Shown here: in pieces, positions 25,169 to 37,234 of the stretch
Numbering within the stretch: the first letter of the stretch is position 1
How the letters are laid out: every line of letters starts with the position of its first letter
Assembly (NCBI RefSeq): GCF_000426345.1
Contig: NZ_AUFE01000006.1
Location: forward strand, 124,001-188,000
From: Cupriavidus phytohabitans
GTDB lineage: Bacteria; Pseudomonadota; Gammaproteobacteria; Burkholderiales; Burkholderiaceae
Direction: 5' to 3'
DNA: 64,000 nucleotides
Position numbers and translations under genes: made by a program
Notes under the pieces: generated by a model
What the model was told of the DNA's origin: nothing
Database searches by the model: none
Seen by the model: only the letters and a program-made list of their open reading frames with translations

Positions 25169-25980
25169 GCCTTGCCGGCGGGCTTGGTCACGTCGGTACC
25201 GAACCACTTCACCGACAGCTTGCCAAGCGTGCCGTCCTTGCCCAGGTCTTCCAGCGCGTGGTTGATGGCCTGCGCGAACTTGGGGTTGTCCTTGCGGAAC
25301 GGGATGGCCACCTGCGTGGTGGCACCCGCCACGATCGCGCCAGGCCGCAGCGGCAGGTTGGCGGTCTTGACCAGGTAGGCGACCATCAGCCGGTCGTTCA
25401 GCGCGGCGTCGACGCGTTGTGCCGCCAGGTCGCGCAGGTACTCGGGCGCGCCGGGATAAGTCTTGACGTCGATGCCCGCCACCGACTTCGCCAGTTCGTT
25501 GTAATTGCTCCCCAGGCTGACGCCGAGCTTGTGGCCCTTCAGGTCTTCCAGCGACTTGAACTGGCGCTTGTCGTCCTTGCGCTGGATCAGTTGCGCATCG
25601 GAGTAGACGTAGGGCGTAGAAAAGTCCAGCACCTGCTGGCGCTGCGGCGTGACGTTGACCTGGTTGACGATCACGTCGAACTTGCCCGCCTGCAGGCCGG
25701 CAATGATGCCGCTCCATTCCGTGGTGACGAACTCGGGCTTGACCCCGAGCTTGCCCGCCACCGCACGCGCCACGTCGACATCAAACCCTTCCAGCTCGTT
25801 CTTGGCGCCGCGGAAGCCGAACGGCGGGTACGTGCCCTCCAGTCCGATCTTGAGCACGCCAGCCTGCTTGACGGTATCGAGCAGGTCAGCGGCATGGGCC
25901 GCGGTGGCCGCCAGGCCGGCCCCGGCCATCAGCGAGGCCGCCAGCAGCGACTTGAACCAGCCAGTACGAATCGATCGCAT
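25159..25980 (-). CDS. Amino acid ABC transporter substrate-binding protein (cystine type)
   Basis: This 273-aa periplasmic binding protein starts at 25980. A signal peptide of about 28 residues ends at TAAHAADLL. The mature protein is a family 3 extracellular solute-binding protein: GVLKIGLEGTYPPFGFRG, the GFDVDVARAVAGKLGV signature, FDVIVNQVNVTPQRQQVLDFSTPY, and a phosphate-like loop GVSLGSNY. It resembles FliY/TcyA-type cystine-binding proteins more than glutamate-binding ones. It is followed by a cognate-type permease, so the two form an incomplete importer. Its stop codon lies in a 13-bp tandem triplication. Confidence 0.92.
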   Translation of the reverse strand: MRSIRTGWFKSLLAASLMAGAGLAATAAHAADLLDTVKQAGVLKIGLEGTYPPFGFRGAKNELEGFDVDVARAVAGKLGVKPEFVTTEWSGIIAGLQAGKFDVIVNQVNVTPQRQQVLDFSTPYVYSDAQLIQRKDDKRQFKSLEDLKGHKLGVSLGSNYNELAKSVAGIDVKTYPGAPEYLRDLAAQRVDAALNDRLMVAYLVKTANLPLRPGAIVAGATTQVAIPFRKDNPKFAQAINHALEDLGKDGTLGKLSVKWFGTDVTKPAGKAVK

Positions 25981-26199
25981 ATGTTCTCCAGTGAATGCGC
26001 ATAGACGGCAATGAGGCAGCAAGTGGGCAGGCAACACCGGCTGGCCTCTCGTGGCAGGCTGCCGGCCGGTTGTGCTGCTATGAGCCTATATCGGGCTCTA
26101 CACTACCGCAAACGCTATCGAAGGCGAAATAACGATTCATCATGGCTATATAACCGCCGGGGCGATCCATGCGCCACGGCGGCCATGCCCCCTCCCCCG
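25981..26199. other. Intergenic region between two binding-protein genes
   Basis: About 219 bp separate two co-directional genes. The stretch 26080-26150 is AT-richer and likely contains the promoter of the cystine-type binding protein gene. No terminator for the upstream gene was recognised. Confidence 0.35.
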
Positions 26200-27120
26200 T
26201 TACTGGTAGGCCTTGTCGTTGGGTGCCGCGAACAGCGCCTTCATGTCTGCCGACAGCGGGTAGTTCATGTTGATGTTGCGCGGCGGGATCGGCGACATGA
26301 ACCACTTGTTGTAGAGCTTCTCCGCGCGGCCGCTGGTCTGCAGGTCGGCGATCACCCCGTCAGCCAGCTTCTTGAACGAAGGATCGTCCTTGCGGAACAT
26401 GCAGGCATAGTTCTCGGTCTGCAGCGGAGCGCCGACCACCACCCAATCACCCGCACTCTTGGCCTTGGTGCGCTCGCCATACAGCAGCGGCTCGTCCATG
26501 ACGAAGGCAGCGGCGCGGCCGCTTTCCAGGATCAGGAAGGACTGGCCATGGTCCTTGGTGCTGATCAGGTTCATGTTCATCGCTTTCTCGCCGTTCATCT
26601 TGACCAGCAGGCGCTCGCCGGTGGTGCCAGCGGTGGTGACCACGTTGCGGTCCTTCAGGTCAGTGAACTCCTTCACGCCGGAGTCCTTCTTGGTCAGCAT
26701 CTTGATGCCGTAGACGAACAGGCTGTTGGAGAATGCCACCTGCTTCTGGCGCTCCAGGTTATTGGTGGTGCTGCCGCATTCGATGTCGATGGTGCCGTTC
26801 TGCACCAGCGGGATGCGGTTCTGCGAGGTGATCGGCGTCAGCCGCACCTGCAGGTTCGGCATCTTCAGCTCGCTCTTCACCTTGTCGACGATCTGCAGCA
26901 GGATCTCGTGCGAGTAGCCCATCACCTCCTTGCCGTCGGTGTACGAGAACGGGATCGACGATTCGCGGTAGCCCAGCGAGATCACGCCGCTGTCCTTGAT
27001 CTTCTTCAGCGTGTCGCCGTCGGCAGCCTGGGCCGCGCCGGCAGCGAGCAGCAGCGCGGCGGCCGCGAGAATATGGCGGGTGACAGGACGGGTGGCTGGG
27101 CGGGTGTGCAGTGGTTTCAT
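26200..27120 (-). CDS. Glutamate/aspartate-type substrate-binding protein
   Basis: This 306-aa periplasmic binding protein resembles GltI/AatJ. The ATG at 27120 was chosen because AAGGAG lies 7 bp before it; an ATG 30 bp further up has no such site. The signal peptide ends near AAGAAQAADGD. Family motifs are SGVISLGYRESSIPFSY, PITSQNRIPLVQNGTIDIECGSTTNN (shown here in part), and the C-terminal YNKWFMSPIPP. It is a solitary binding protein next to dadA. GltJKL-type permeases and ATPase are not in the window, so it must use shared components or be regulated with D-amino acid use. Confidence 0.92.
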   Translation of the reverse strand: MKPLHTRPATRPVTRHILAAAALLLAAGAAQAADGDTLKKIKDSGVISLGYRESSIPFSYTDGKEVMGYSHEILLQIVDKVKSELKMPNLQVRLTPITSQNRIPLVQNGTIDIECGSTTNNLERQKQVAFSNSLFVYGIKMLTKKDSGVKEFTDLKDRNVVTTAGTTGERLLVKMNGEKAMNMNLISTKDHGQSFLILESGRAAAFVMDEPLLYGERTKAKSAGDWVVVGAPLQTENYACMFRKDDPSFKKLADGVIADLQTSGRAEKLYNKWFMSPIPPRNINMNYPLSADMKALFAAPNDKAYQ

Positions 27121-27219
27121 GTCGCGCTCCTTGTAGTGGGGCTTGGTCATTGAGGCTCGTTTTCTCGAGGTAATGCGAACTCACGGGTACTGCAGGAACC
27201 ATTGCTGCATGGCGCTGCG

Positions 27220-28503
27220 CTAAGCGCGCGCGGCATCGAAATCCGCGGCGTCGAGGGCCGGGCGACGCCCCGCCAGCCGGTCGGCCAGCAAACCGGCGCT
27301 GCCCATCGCCAGCGTGAAGCCCAGCGCGCCGTGGCCGAGGTTCAGCCACAAGCCCGACACGCGCGATGGCCCGATCAGCGGCAGCCCGTCCGGCGTGGCC
27401 GGGCGCAGCCCCGCCCACGGCTGCAATTGCGCCAGCGGCAGGTCAGGCACGATGCCGTCGAACAGTGCGCGTGTCTGCGCCACCAGAGTGCCGACCCGCT
27501 CCGGGTCGATGCGGGTGCCGCCGCGCACCAGGTCGGCCATGCCCGCCACCCGCAGTGTATTGCCGATCCGCGCGTAAACGATCTTGTTGGCGAAATCCGT
27601 TACGCTGATATGTGGCGCGCGTGCGCCGCTGGCCAGCGGCACCGTGATGCTGTAGCCCTTGAGCGGCCACAGCATCGGCCGCACGCCCAGCGGGCGCAGC
27701 AGCGGCACGCTGCCGATGCCGCCCGCGACCACGACCACGTCGGCCGGCACCTCGCCGGTGTCGGTGCGCACGCCGGTCACGCGCCCGCCCTGCTGCACCA
27801 GCCCCTGCACCACGGTGCCGAAGCGCAGCGACACGCCAGTGCCGCCGCCGTGTTGCACCAACCGTGCCAGCGACACGCAGAAGCGGTGGCAATCGCCCAC
27901 CTCCTCGCTCGGCGTGTAGATGGCGCCGGCGATCTCGTTGCGGATGCCGGCCAGCGCAGGCTCCAGCGCGACGCAGGCATCACGGTCCATCGCCTGCTGC
28001 TCGCAGCCCAGGCTGGCCTGGTAGTCCAGCAGCCGGCAGGCCGAGGCGAACGCCGCTTCATCGCGATGCACCACCAGCTTGCCGCGCCGCGCAAAGTCGA
28101 AGCCGAAACCGCTGTCCTCATGCTCGTGCTGCGCCACGAACGCCTGGAGCTGGTCGCGCGAGTAGAAACCCAGGCGCAGCAGCTTGCGCGTGGTGGCCTC
28201 GCTGGTGCTGGCATTGCAGGCGCCCATGAAGGCGGCCAGCCAGCGCCATTGCGCGGGATCGGCTACAGGGCGGAAGCGCATCGGCGAATCGCGCCGCAGC
28301 AGCCAGCCCGGCACCTTGCCCATCACGCCCGGTCCGGCCAGCGGCGCCACGTAGCTGTAGCTGAGCTGCCCGCCATTGGCAAAGCTGGTTTCCTCGCCCG
28401 GACCCTGGTGCCGTTCCAGCACCGTCACCTCGTGCCCGTCCTGGGCCAGGCGCCACGCCGTTGTCATGCCGACCACGCCGGCGCCCACGATCACTACCCG
28501 CAT
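27220..28503 (-). CDS. dadA: D-amino acid dehydrogenase (FAD-dependent)
   Basis: This 427-aa flavoprotein of the DadA/DAO family oxidises D-amino acids to keto acids, passing electrons to the respiratory chain. The N-terminal dinucleotide-binding motif is VVIVGAGVVGMTTAWRLAQDG (part), followed by the conserved TSFANGGQLSYSYVAPLAGPG. GDCHRFCVSLARLV and, near the C-terminus, WAGLRPATPDGLPLIG match DadA. The family often has about 415-435 residues. It is divergent from a LysR regulator 137 bp away and next to amino acid binding proteins, consistent with D-amino acid catabolism. It is one of possibly several dadA paralogues, so the substrate is uncertain. Confidence 0.88.
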   Translation of the reverse strand: MRVVIVGAGVVGMTTAWRLAQDGHEVTVLERHQGPGEETSFANGGQLSYSYVAPLAGPGVMGKVPGWLLRRDSPMRFRPVADPAQWRWLAAFMGACNASTSEATTRKLLRLGFYSRDQLQAFVAQHEHEDSGFGFDFARRGKLVVHRDEAAFASACRLLDYQASLGCEQQAMDRDACVALEPALAGIRNEIAGAIYTPSEEVGDCHRFCVSLARLVQHGGGTGVSLRFGTVVQGLVQQGGRVTGVRTDTGEVPADVVVVAGGIGSVPLLRPLGVRPMLWPLKGYSITVPLASGARAPHISVTDFANKIVYARIGNTLRVAGMADLVRGGTRIDPERVGTLVAQTRALFDGIVPDLPLAQLQPWAGLRPATPDGLPLIGPSRVSGLWLNLGHGALGFTLAMGSAGLLADRLAGRRPALDAADFDAARA

Positions 28504-28640
28504 TGACTTCCTTGCCGCATCAAAAGACCGATGCCAGAGCGTAAAACAGCGGGGCCGGCTTGCCCAATGCGAATACGTGCCAGAATATGTCTTCAGGCTA
28601 TGGATGGCCTGTGCCTATCGTTCCAGACGCCCCAAATCCC

Positions 28641-29627
28641 ATGCGCCTGCGCCAGATCGAAGTCTTCCGCGCCGTGATGCTGACCGGCACCGTCAGCGAA
28701 GCCGCGCGCCTGCTGCATGTGTCCCAGCCCGTGGTCACGCGCGTGCTGCAGCATGCCGAGGCCTCGCTCGGCTTTCGCCTGTTCGAACGCGTGCGCGGGC
28801 GGCTGCAGCCGACGCCTGAGGCAAACGCCTTGTATGGCGATGTCGAAAGGCTATACGGCGAGATCGAGCGGGTGCGGCGCGTCTCGGAAAGCCTGCGCCA
28901 CAAGGGCGCCGGGCGCCTGCGCGTGGCGGCCACGCCGAGCCTGGCCAACCCGCTGCTGGTGCCGGCGGTGCGGCGCTTCTGCGCGCGCCACCCCGACACC
29001 CAGGTGCAGGTGCTGACCCACCATACCGATGAGATCGTCGGCGCGCTGCTGGCCAACCAGATCGACCTGGGTTTCGCCTTCTCGCCGCCGCGCCACGAGG
29101 CCATTTCAAGCGAACCGGTGGCCAGCGGCCGCATGTTGCTGGCGGTGCCGCGCGGCCAGCCGCTGCCCGCCGCAGGGCGCCGCCGCCAGGTGCCGATGCA
29201 GCGGCTGATGGACCGCCCCTTCATCGGCTATGACGACAACAGCTCACTCGGCCTGCTGGTGCGCCAGACCTTGGCGCGGCACGCGCTCGAGCCGCGCTCG
29301 ACGCTGGAGGTGCAGACCTACTCGCTGGCGCTGGCGCTGGTCGATGCCGGACTCGGCCTGACGCTGCTGGACCAGTACACCGCGCTCAGCGCCAACCCCG
29401 CCCATGTGGCGCTGCATGACGTGGCGCCGGAACTGCCGTTCGAGATCCAGATGCTGCGCGCCAGCCACCGCGCCGGCTCCAGCCTGGCCGACGACCTGCG
29501 CGTGCAGTTCGCGCAGGCCGCACAGGAACTGGCGGCCACGCTGCCGCAGCGGCTGGAAACGCCGGTGGTCAGCCTGGACGGCGCGCTGCCGGGCGGCGCC
29601 AGGGTGCGCACGGCGATACTGGAGTGA
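28641..29627 (+). CDS. LysR-family transcriptional regulator
   Basis: This 328-aa regulator has an N-terminal winged helix-turn-helix (residues 1-60: LRQIEVFRAVMLTGTVSEAA, LHVSQPVVTRVLQHAE) and a substrate-binding-like effector domain from about 90. The start at 28641 gives MRLRQIEVF, the standard LysR beginning. It is divergent from dadA, the usual geometry for a LysR regulator and its target, so it probably controls D-amino acid dehydrogenase and the nearby transport genes. The effector may be a D- or L-amino acid; this is inference. Confidence 0.92.
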   Translation: MRLRQIEVFRAVMLTGTVSEAARLLHVSQPVVTRVLQHAEASLGFRLFERVRGRLQPTPEANALYGDVERLYGEIERVRRVSESLRHKGAGRLRVAATPSLANPLLVPAVRRFCARHPDTQVQVLTHHTDEIVGALLANQIDLGFAFSPPRHEAISSEPVASGRMLLAVPRGQPLPAAGRRRQVPMQRLMDRPFIGYDDNSSLGLLVRQTLARHALEPRSTLEVQTYSLALALVDAGLGLTLLDQYTALSANPAHVALHDVAPELPFEIQMLRASHRAGSSLADDLRVQFAQAAQELAATLPQRLETPVVSLDGALPGGARVRTAILE

Positions 29628-29718
29628 CAGCCGCGCCGGCGCCGATTTGACAGCGTTACAGGCGGTGCACCATCATTCAGGACGCCTGCACTCGCTGGCC
29701 GCAAGCGCCAGACCGCCT

Positions 29719-31032
29719 ATGTTCGTCCTGACCCTGATCGCCCTTGTCCTGGTCAGCGCCTTCTTCTCCATCTCCGAGATCGCGCTGACCGCCGCACGCC
29801 GCACCAAGCTCCAGGTCTTGTCCGATCGCGGCGATGGCCGCGCCACGCGCGTACTGCTGCTCAAGGAAGAGCCAGGGAATTTCTTCACCATCGTGCAGAT
29901 CGGCGTCAACAGCGTGGCCATCCTCGCCGGTATCCTCTGCGAGAAGCACGTGTCCGACCTGCTGCTGGAAACGCTGTCGCCGTATATGCAGGTGGTCCAC
30001 GCGCAGCGCGTGGCCAATATCGGCTCGTTCCTGATCGTGACGCTGCTGTTCATCCAGTTTGCCGACCTGATCCCCAAGCGCATCGCAATGACATTCCCGG
30101 AAGCGTGCGCGCTGGCCGTGATCGCCCCCATGCTGACGCTGCTGCGCGTGCTCAAGCCGCTGGTGTGGGTCTTCAACGCCGCCGCCGATGCCGCGCTGCG
30201 GCTGCTGCGACTGCCGACCAAGCCGGTCGACCAGATCACCACCGAGGACATCGCCGCCATGGTCGATGCCGGGGCCGAGGCGGGCGTGCTGCACAAGCAT
30301 GAGCTGCACCTGATCGAGAATGTGTTCGAGCTCGGCTTCAAGGGCATCACCGCGATCATGACGCCACGCGACGACGTGGTCTGGCTGAGCCTGGACGAGC
30401 CAGCCGACAGCGTTCGGCGCAAGCTGGTCAACCAGCCGCATGCGCAATACCCGGTGTGCGGGCACGACCTGGATGACGTGCAGGGCTATATCGATTCCAA
30501 GGACATCCTGCAGCTGCTGCTGGCCGACGAGACCGCCGCGGTGATCGGCAATATCGGCCGCCACCACGACAAGAACGTGCTGGTGATCCCCGACACGCTG
30601 ACGCTGTCCGAGGGGCTGACGCGCTTCCGCGAGATGCACCAGAACTTTGCCGTGGTCATGAACGAGTACGGGCTGGTGGTGGGCATCGTCACGCTCGACG
30701 ATATCGTCGGCGCGCTGATGGGCGACATCCTCTACTCCAGCGAAGACGAGCAGATCGTGCGCCGCGACGACAGCTCGTGGCTGGTCGACGGCCTGACGCC
30801 GCTGGTGGACCTGAAGAAAGCGCTGGAACTCGATGCCCTGCCCGGGGAGGACTATGTCGACACCGCCGGCGGGCTGGTGATCTACGCGCTCAAGCGCATC
30901 CCGAAGAAATCCGAGTCAATTACCGTGGCGGGCTATCGCTTTGAAGTGCTGGACATCGACCATCACAAGATCGACCAGCTGCTGGTATCGCGCCTGCCCG
31001 CGCCAGAAGAGCCTGCTGCGCGGCAGCCGTAG
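29719..31032 (+). CDS. CNNM/CorC-type hemolysin-family membrane protein
   Basis: This 437-aa inner-membrane protein has an N-terminal DUF21 (CNNM) domain of about 190 residues with several transmembrane helices (starting FVLTLIALVLVSAFFSISEI). Paired CBS domains follow at about 205-340 (GITAIMTPRDDVVWL, and FAVVMNEYGLVVGIVTLDDI). A CorC_HlyC transporter-associated domain closes the protein (about 350-430). Members are called hemolysins historically; known relatives act in magnesium/cobalt efflux or homeostasis. Its last 113 bp overlap the 3' end of the convergent PAP2 gene. Confidence 0.92.
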   Translation: MFVLTLIALVLVSAFFSISEIALTAARRTKLQVLSDRGDGRATRVLLLKEEPGNFFTIVQIGVNSVAILAGILCEKHVSDLLLETLSPYMQVVHAQRVANIGSFLIVTLLFIQFADLIPKRIAMTFPEACALAVIAPMLTLLRVLKPLVWVFNAAADAALRLLRLPTKPVDQITTEDIAAMVDAGAEAGVLHKHELHLIENVFELGFKGITAIMTPRDDVVWLSLDEPADSVRRKLVNQPHAQYPVCGHDLDDVQGYIDSKDILQLLLADETAAVIGNIGRHHDKNVLVIPDTLTLSEGLTRFREMHQNFAVVMNEYGLVVGIVTLDDIVGALMGDILYSSEDEQIVRRDDSSWLVDGLTPLVDLKKALELDALPGEDYVDTAGGLVIYALKRIPKKSESITVAGYRFEVLDIDHHKIDQLLVSRLPAPEEPAARQP

Positions 31033-32038
31033 CCGATCCTGCCTGCCGATAACGCTCCAGCGTATCCGGCATGCGGAACCACGCCACGTAGCTGAACGCC
31101 ACCACCACCGCGGCCGCGGCCACCGCGCCGAGCCGCCACGGCGCCACCACATCCCGTGGCGCCGGCACGTGCAGCGTGCGGTAGGCGGTGCCGAGCAACG
31201 CGATCCACGCCAGCCCCAGCGCATAGCCCGCTGCCACGTCGGACAGCCAGTGCATGCCCAGGTACAGCCGCGACACTCCGATCGCCACCACCGCCACCAC
31301 GGTCAGCGCCAGCACCGGGATGCGCACGCGCCATGGCTGGCGCAGGCACAGCAGGAACGCCAGGAAGCCGTACGTCACCATGCTGCTGGTGGCGTGGCCG
31401 CTGGGAAAGGAATACGACTCCAGCCCGCTATAGATGCTGGCCGGCCGCACCCGCGCCATGCCGAACTTGAGCGCCATCACGCAGGCGCGCGCGCCGAGCA
31501 GCGCCGCGGCCCAGTACAGCGCCGTAACCCACGCGCGCCGCCACCACAGCCACGCGAACACCGCCACGCCGACCGCCACCGAGATGCGCGCACCGCCCAG
31601 CTCGGTCACCGCGACCATGGCGATATCGAGCCAGCCGCGACGCCATGCGCGCAGCTGCGCGAACACCAGCTGGTCGAGACGGACCACTTCCTCGCCCTGC
31701 GCGATTTCGGCGGCGAGCCAGAACAGCGCTGCTCCGCAAGCCAGCAGCGCGGCGCCGGCCACGAGCACCAGCAGCAGTTCGGCGATATCGCGTTCCAGCA
31801 CGCGCAGCGTCAGCGTGCTCAACCGGCGCGGCCGGTGCTGTGCGGCCACGCGCGTCGACAAGGCACCGGCGCCCCAGACGCGCATGCCGTCGAGCCAGCG
31901 CACCAGCGGGCGCAACAGCGCCACCAGGCACAGCAGCAACACAGTGGCAAGCGTGAACAACCCGAGCAATCCCAGCGCCGTGCCGGGCGTCAGCCATGCA
32001 TCGGCGATCGCGCCCACGCGCGCCGGCAGTTCAGGCAC
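30920..32038 (-). CDS. PAP2-family membrane phosphatase
   Basis: This membrane protein of about 372 aa has an N-terminal hydrophobic helix, a second hydrophobic region, and a PAP2 phosphatase domain. Its catalytic motifs are visible: KFGMARVRP, SFPSGHATSS, and SRLYLGMHWLSDV. It likely hydrolyses lipid phosphates such as undecaprenyl pyrophosphate or phosphatidate at the periplasmic face. I chose the GTG at 32036-32038, which overlaps the upstream gene's stop by 8 bp (coupling); an ATG at 32101 would overlap by 71 bp. The last ~37 residues are encoded antisense to the CNNM gene's end and are Ala/Gly-rich, so the true C-terminus may be poorly conserved. Confidence 0.85.
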   Translation of the reverse strand: MPELPARVGAIADAWLTPGTALGLLGLFTLATVLLLCLVALLRPLVRWLDGMRVWGAGALSTRVAAQHRPRRLSTLTLRVLERDIAELLLVLVAGAALLACGAALFWLAAEIAQGEEVVRLDQLVFAQLRAWRRGWLDIAMVAVTELGGARISVAVGVAVFAWLWWRRAWVTALYWAAALLGARACVMALKFGMARVRPASIYSGLESYSFPSGHATSSMVTYGFLAFLLCLRQPWRVRIPVLALTVVAVVAIGVSRLYLGMHWLSDVAAGYALGLAWIALLGTAYRTLHVPAPRDVVAPWRLGAVAAAAVVVAFSYVAWFRMPDTLERYRQAGSATAAAQQALLARAGAIPAAGRSCDGRCPALQSDSPPR

Positions 32039-32918
32039 GCGACACGCCGGTGCCGCCGATGCGCGCGATATTGCCGCGCGCCGGCGCCTCGCAGTCGGCA
32101 AAGGCCGGCGTCAGGAACAGGCGCGGCCGCTGCGCCAGTTCGCCGAGGAAGGCGGCACGGTGGCGCCCGAACTCCGCCAGCAGTGCATCGCCGTGCAAAC
32201 CGGTGCGCGCGGCCAGCATGGCGCGGTTCTCGGCGAAGACATCGGCGCTGTGGGCATCGAATATGCCGGGCGGCGCGGCCAGCCGGAACAGGTCGAGATC
32301 GAGCACGGTGTCCGCGCCGTCGATGGTGGGCGTATGCGTGCGGGTGTCGCGCACGATCTGCGCGGCACGGCCGAGGTCGGTACGGTCCACCTCCGGCGCA
32401 ATGGTCTCCACCAGGGCAGCCGAAGCCGACTCGTTGTGCTCGCAACCCGGCACATAGACCGCGTCGTGGCACAGCACCGCCAGCGCCTGCGCCGGATCCA
32501 GCGCGACGCCGCGCGCGTGGGCGACTTCGAACATCTCGAGGACATGGCGGCGCCCGTGGTAGTGCCGGTATGCCGAGTCATACAGCGCCAGCACATCCAG
32601 CACCGTCTTGCGTGGCAGGAAGTCGAGGCAGGCCAGCGCCGCGGGCCAGTCCGGGGCAAAGCGCGGCACCTCGCCCTGCGGCGTCGTCACGGGTTCGGTG
32701 AATACGTCGGCGCGGCGCACCCAGAGCAAGGCGGGATCGCGCATCGCGCGATAGACGACAGCCGGCGCAAGGTCGGCCTCAAGGCGACCGATACCCACGA
32801 CGGCATAGGCACCGCCCTTATGGTGGCGGTACGGCATGCCGGCAATGAGGTCAGGGTCGTCGGGCAGTTCGGCGGGGTCGCCGTGGAATTCGGCAGGCGT
32901 GGCGGGTGGCAGTGTCAT
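32031..32918 (-). CDS. DUF1653-HD domain fusion protein
   Basis: This 295-aa soluble protein joins two modules. The first ~75 residues carry the DUF1653 pattern, with YRHHKGGAYAVVG, VVYRAMRDPALLWVRRADVF. The rest resembles a predicted HD-type metal-dependent phosphohydrolase: YHGRRHVLEMF, LAVLCHDAVYVPG with the HD dyad, NESASAALVETIA, and DLDLFRLAA. Both modules usually occur separately. The substrate is unknown; a nucleotide or small phosphate ester is a reasonable guess. It is coupled to the PAP2 phosphatase downstream by an 8-bp overlap. Confidence 0.8.
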   Translation of the reverse strand: MTLPPATPAEFHGDPAELPDDPDLIAGMPYRHHKGGAYAVVGIGRLEADLAPAVVYRAMRDPALLWVRRADVFTEPVTTPQGEVPRFAPDWPAALACLDFLPRKTVLDVLALYDSAYRHYHGRRHVLEMFEVAHARGVALDPAQALAVLCHDAVYVPGCEHNESASAALVETIAPEVDRTDLGRAAQIVRDTRTHTPTIDGADTVLDLDLFRLAAPPGIFDAHSADVFAENRAMLAARTGLHGDALLAEFGRHRAAFLGELAQRPRLFLTPAFADCEAPARGNIARIGGTGVSRA

Positions 32919-32997
32919 CGGTGGCCTCGTTCATGGCAGTCCGCTGGATCGCCATGATAGTGCACCGCCAGGCGCTGGCTGCAATGAAACCGACCGC

Positions 32998-33035
32998 AAA
33001 AAAACAAAACCGACGCTCACTTGCGTGGGCGTCGG
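32998..33035 (-). terminator. Terminator after tRNA-Ser
   Basis: On the minus strand, CCGACGCCCAC / GTGAGCGTCGG (one mismatch) with loop GCAA is followed by TTTTGTTTTTTT. It lies about 60 bp beyond the tRNA 3' end. Confidence 0.85.
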
Positions 33036-33093
33036 CCTGAGTTTTACTACACTGTTGTTGCCTGTCCGGCGGTCGAGACCGGGCAGCTTCTTG

Positions 33094-33185
<92 letters not shown>

Positions 33186-33265
33186 GGTAACTGCTTTGCC
33201 GTGTGGCGAAACCGAGATTATAGCCACACCGTGCCGGCCAGTGCAAGAGGCCGGCAACAGATTTT

Positions 33266-34651
<1,386 letters not shown>

Positions 34652-36016
34652 CTATTCGCTGGTCTTGCCGCCCTTGCCGTGGTCCTTCGGCTTCGCGGCA
34701 CGCTGCTCGCGATGCCAGGCATCGTCCAGTTCGCGCAAGTGGCGCAGCTTCTCGGCGATCTTGCCTTCCAGCCCGCGCGGCACCGGCTGGTACCAGCCCT
34801 GCGCCTTCAGGTCGTCCGGAAAGTAATGCTCCCCGGCGGCGTAGGCTTCGGGCTCGTCGTGCGCGTAGCGGTAAGCATGGCCGTAGCCAAGCTCCTTCAT
34901 CAGCCTGGTCGGCGCATTGCGCAAGTGCACCGGCACCGCGCGCGACTTGTCCTTGCCGACGAAGGCGCGCGCCGCGTTGTACGCGTTGTAGCCGGCATTG
35001 GACTTGGGCGCGACGGCCAGGTAGATCAGCGCCTGGCCCAGCGCCAGCTCCCCTTCGGGCGAACCCAGCCGCTCGTAGGTCTCCGCCGCATCCAGCGTGA
35101 TGCGCGCGGCGCGCGGATCGGCCAGCCCGATGTCTTCCCACGCCATGCGCACGATGCGCCGCGCGAGGTAGCGCGGATCGGCGCCGCCATCGATCATGCG
35201 GCAGAACCAGTACAGCGCGGCATCGGGGTCCGAGCCCCGCACCGATTTGTGCAGCGCGCTGATCTGGTCGTAGAAGGCATCGCCGCCCTTGTCGAAGCGG
35301 CGCAGGTTTTCCGACAGCGCGCTGCCCAGCAGCGCGGTATCGATCTGCGCGGCGCCGGCGGTACGCGCGGCGCGCGCCACGATCTCTATGTTGTTCAGCA
35401 ACTTGCGCCCGTCGCCGTCGGCCGATGCCACGATCAGCGCAAGGGCCTCGTCCTGCCAGCTGATGCCTCCCAGTTCTTCGGAGGCGCGCAGGGCCAGCTG
35501 GGTCAGCTCGGCATCGTCCAGGCTCTTGAGCACATAGACCGCCGCGCGCGACAGCAGTGCGCCGTTGACCTCGAAGGATGGATTCTCGGTGGTCGCGCCG
35601 ATGAAGGTGAACAGCCCGCTCTCGACGTGCGGCAGGAAGGCATCCTGCTGGCTCTTGTTGAAGCGGTGCACCTCGTCGACGAACACCAGCGTGCGCCGCC
35701 CGTGCGCGCGGAACTGCTCGGCGCGCTCCACCGCCTCGCGGATGTCCTTGACGCCCGACAGCACCGCCGACAGCGCGATGAACTCGGCGTCGAAGGCATC
35801 GGCCATCAGCCGCGCCAGGGTGGTCTTGCCCACGCCGGGCGGGCCCCACAGGATCATCGAATGCGGCTCGCCAGACTCGAACGCCACGCGCAGCGGCTTG
35901 CCCGGGCCCAGCAGGTGCTGCTGCCCGATCACCTCGTCGATGGTGCGCGGCCGCAGGCGCTCGGCCAGCGGTTGGCGGGAACGGTCAGGGGTATCGGAGA
36001 ACAGCGAGTCCGCCAC
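34652..36016 (-). CDS. rarA: Replication-associated recombination protein A (AAA ATPase)
   Basis: RarA/MgsA (454 aa) is a clamp-loader-like AAA+ ATPase that acts at stalled replication forks. Walker A is [11 protein letters not shown] near residue 56, Walker B is [14 protein letters not shown], and sensor 1 is [14 protein letters not shown]. The C-terminal part includes the family's [11 protein letters not shown] and [15 protein letters not shown] segments and a typical [21 protein letters not shown] end. It lies just upstream of serS, a frequent order with ftsK-lolA-rarA-serS in beta- and gammaproteobacteria. Here lolA and ftsK are 6 kb away with the iron importer between them. Confidence 0.97.
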   Translation of the reverse strand: MADSLFSDTPDRSRQPLAERLRPRTIDEVIGQQHLLGPGKPLRVAFESGEPHSMILWGPPGVGKTTLARLMADAFDAEFIALSAVLSGVKDIREAVERAEQFRAHGRRTLVFVDEVHRFNKSQQDAFLPHVESGLFTFIGATTENPSFEVNGALLSRAAVYVLKSLDDAELTQLALRASEELGGISWQDEALALIVASADGDGRKLLNNIEIVARAARTAGAAQIDTALLGSALSENLRRFDKGGDAFYDQISALHKSVRGSDPDAALYWFCRMIDGGADPRYLARRIVRMAWEDIGLADPRAARITLDAAETYERLGSPEGELALGQALIYLAVAPKSNAGYNAYNAARAFVGKDKSRAVPVHLRNAPTRLMKELGYGHAYRYAHDEPEAYAAGEHYFPDDLKAQGWYQPVPRGLEGKIAEKLRHLRELDDAWHREQRAAKPKDHGKGGKTSE

Positions 36017-36097
36017 GTCATCAAACCTTGCGATTGCAGAACGCCACAGTGTAGACCATCGGCGCCCCGCGCTCAGGTGCCGGGCCTGCGCGTCGGA

Positions 36098-37174
<1,077 letters not shown>

Positions 37175-37234
37175 CGGCCGCGTACGCGCCGGGGATGCGG
37201 GTAATCGGGAATAGGAATCGGTTCGCATGTGCGC

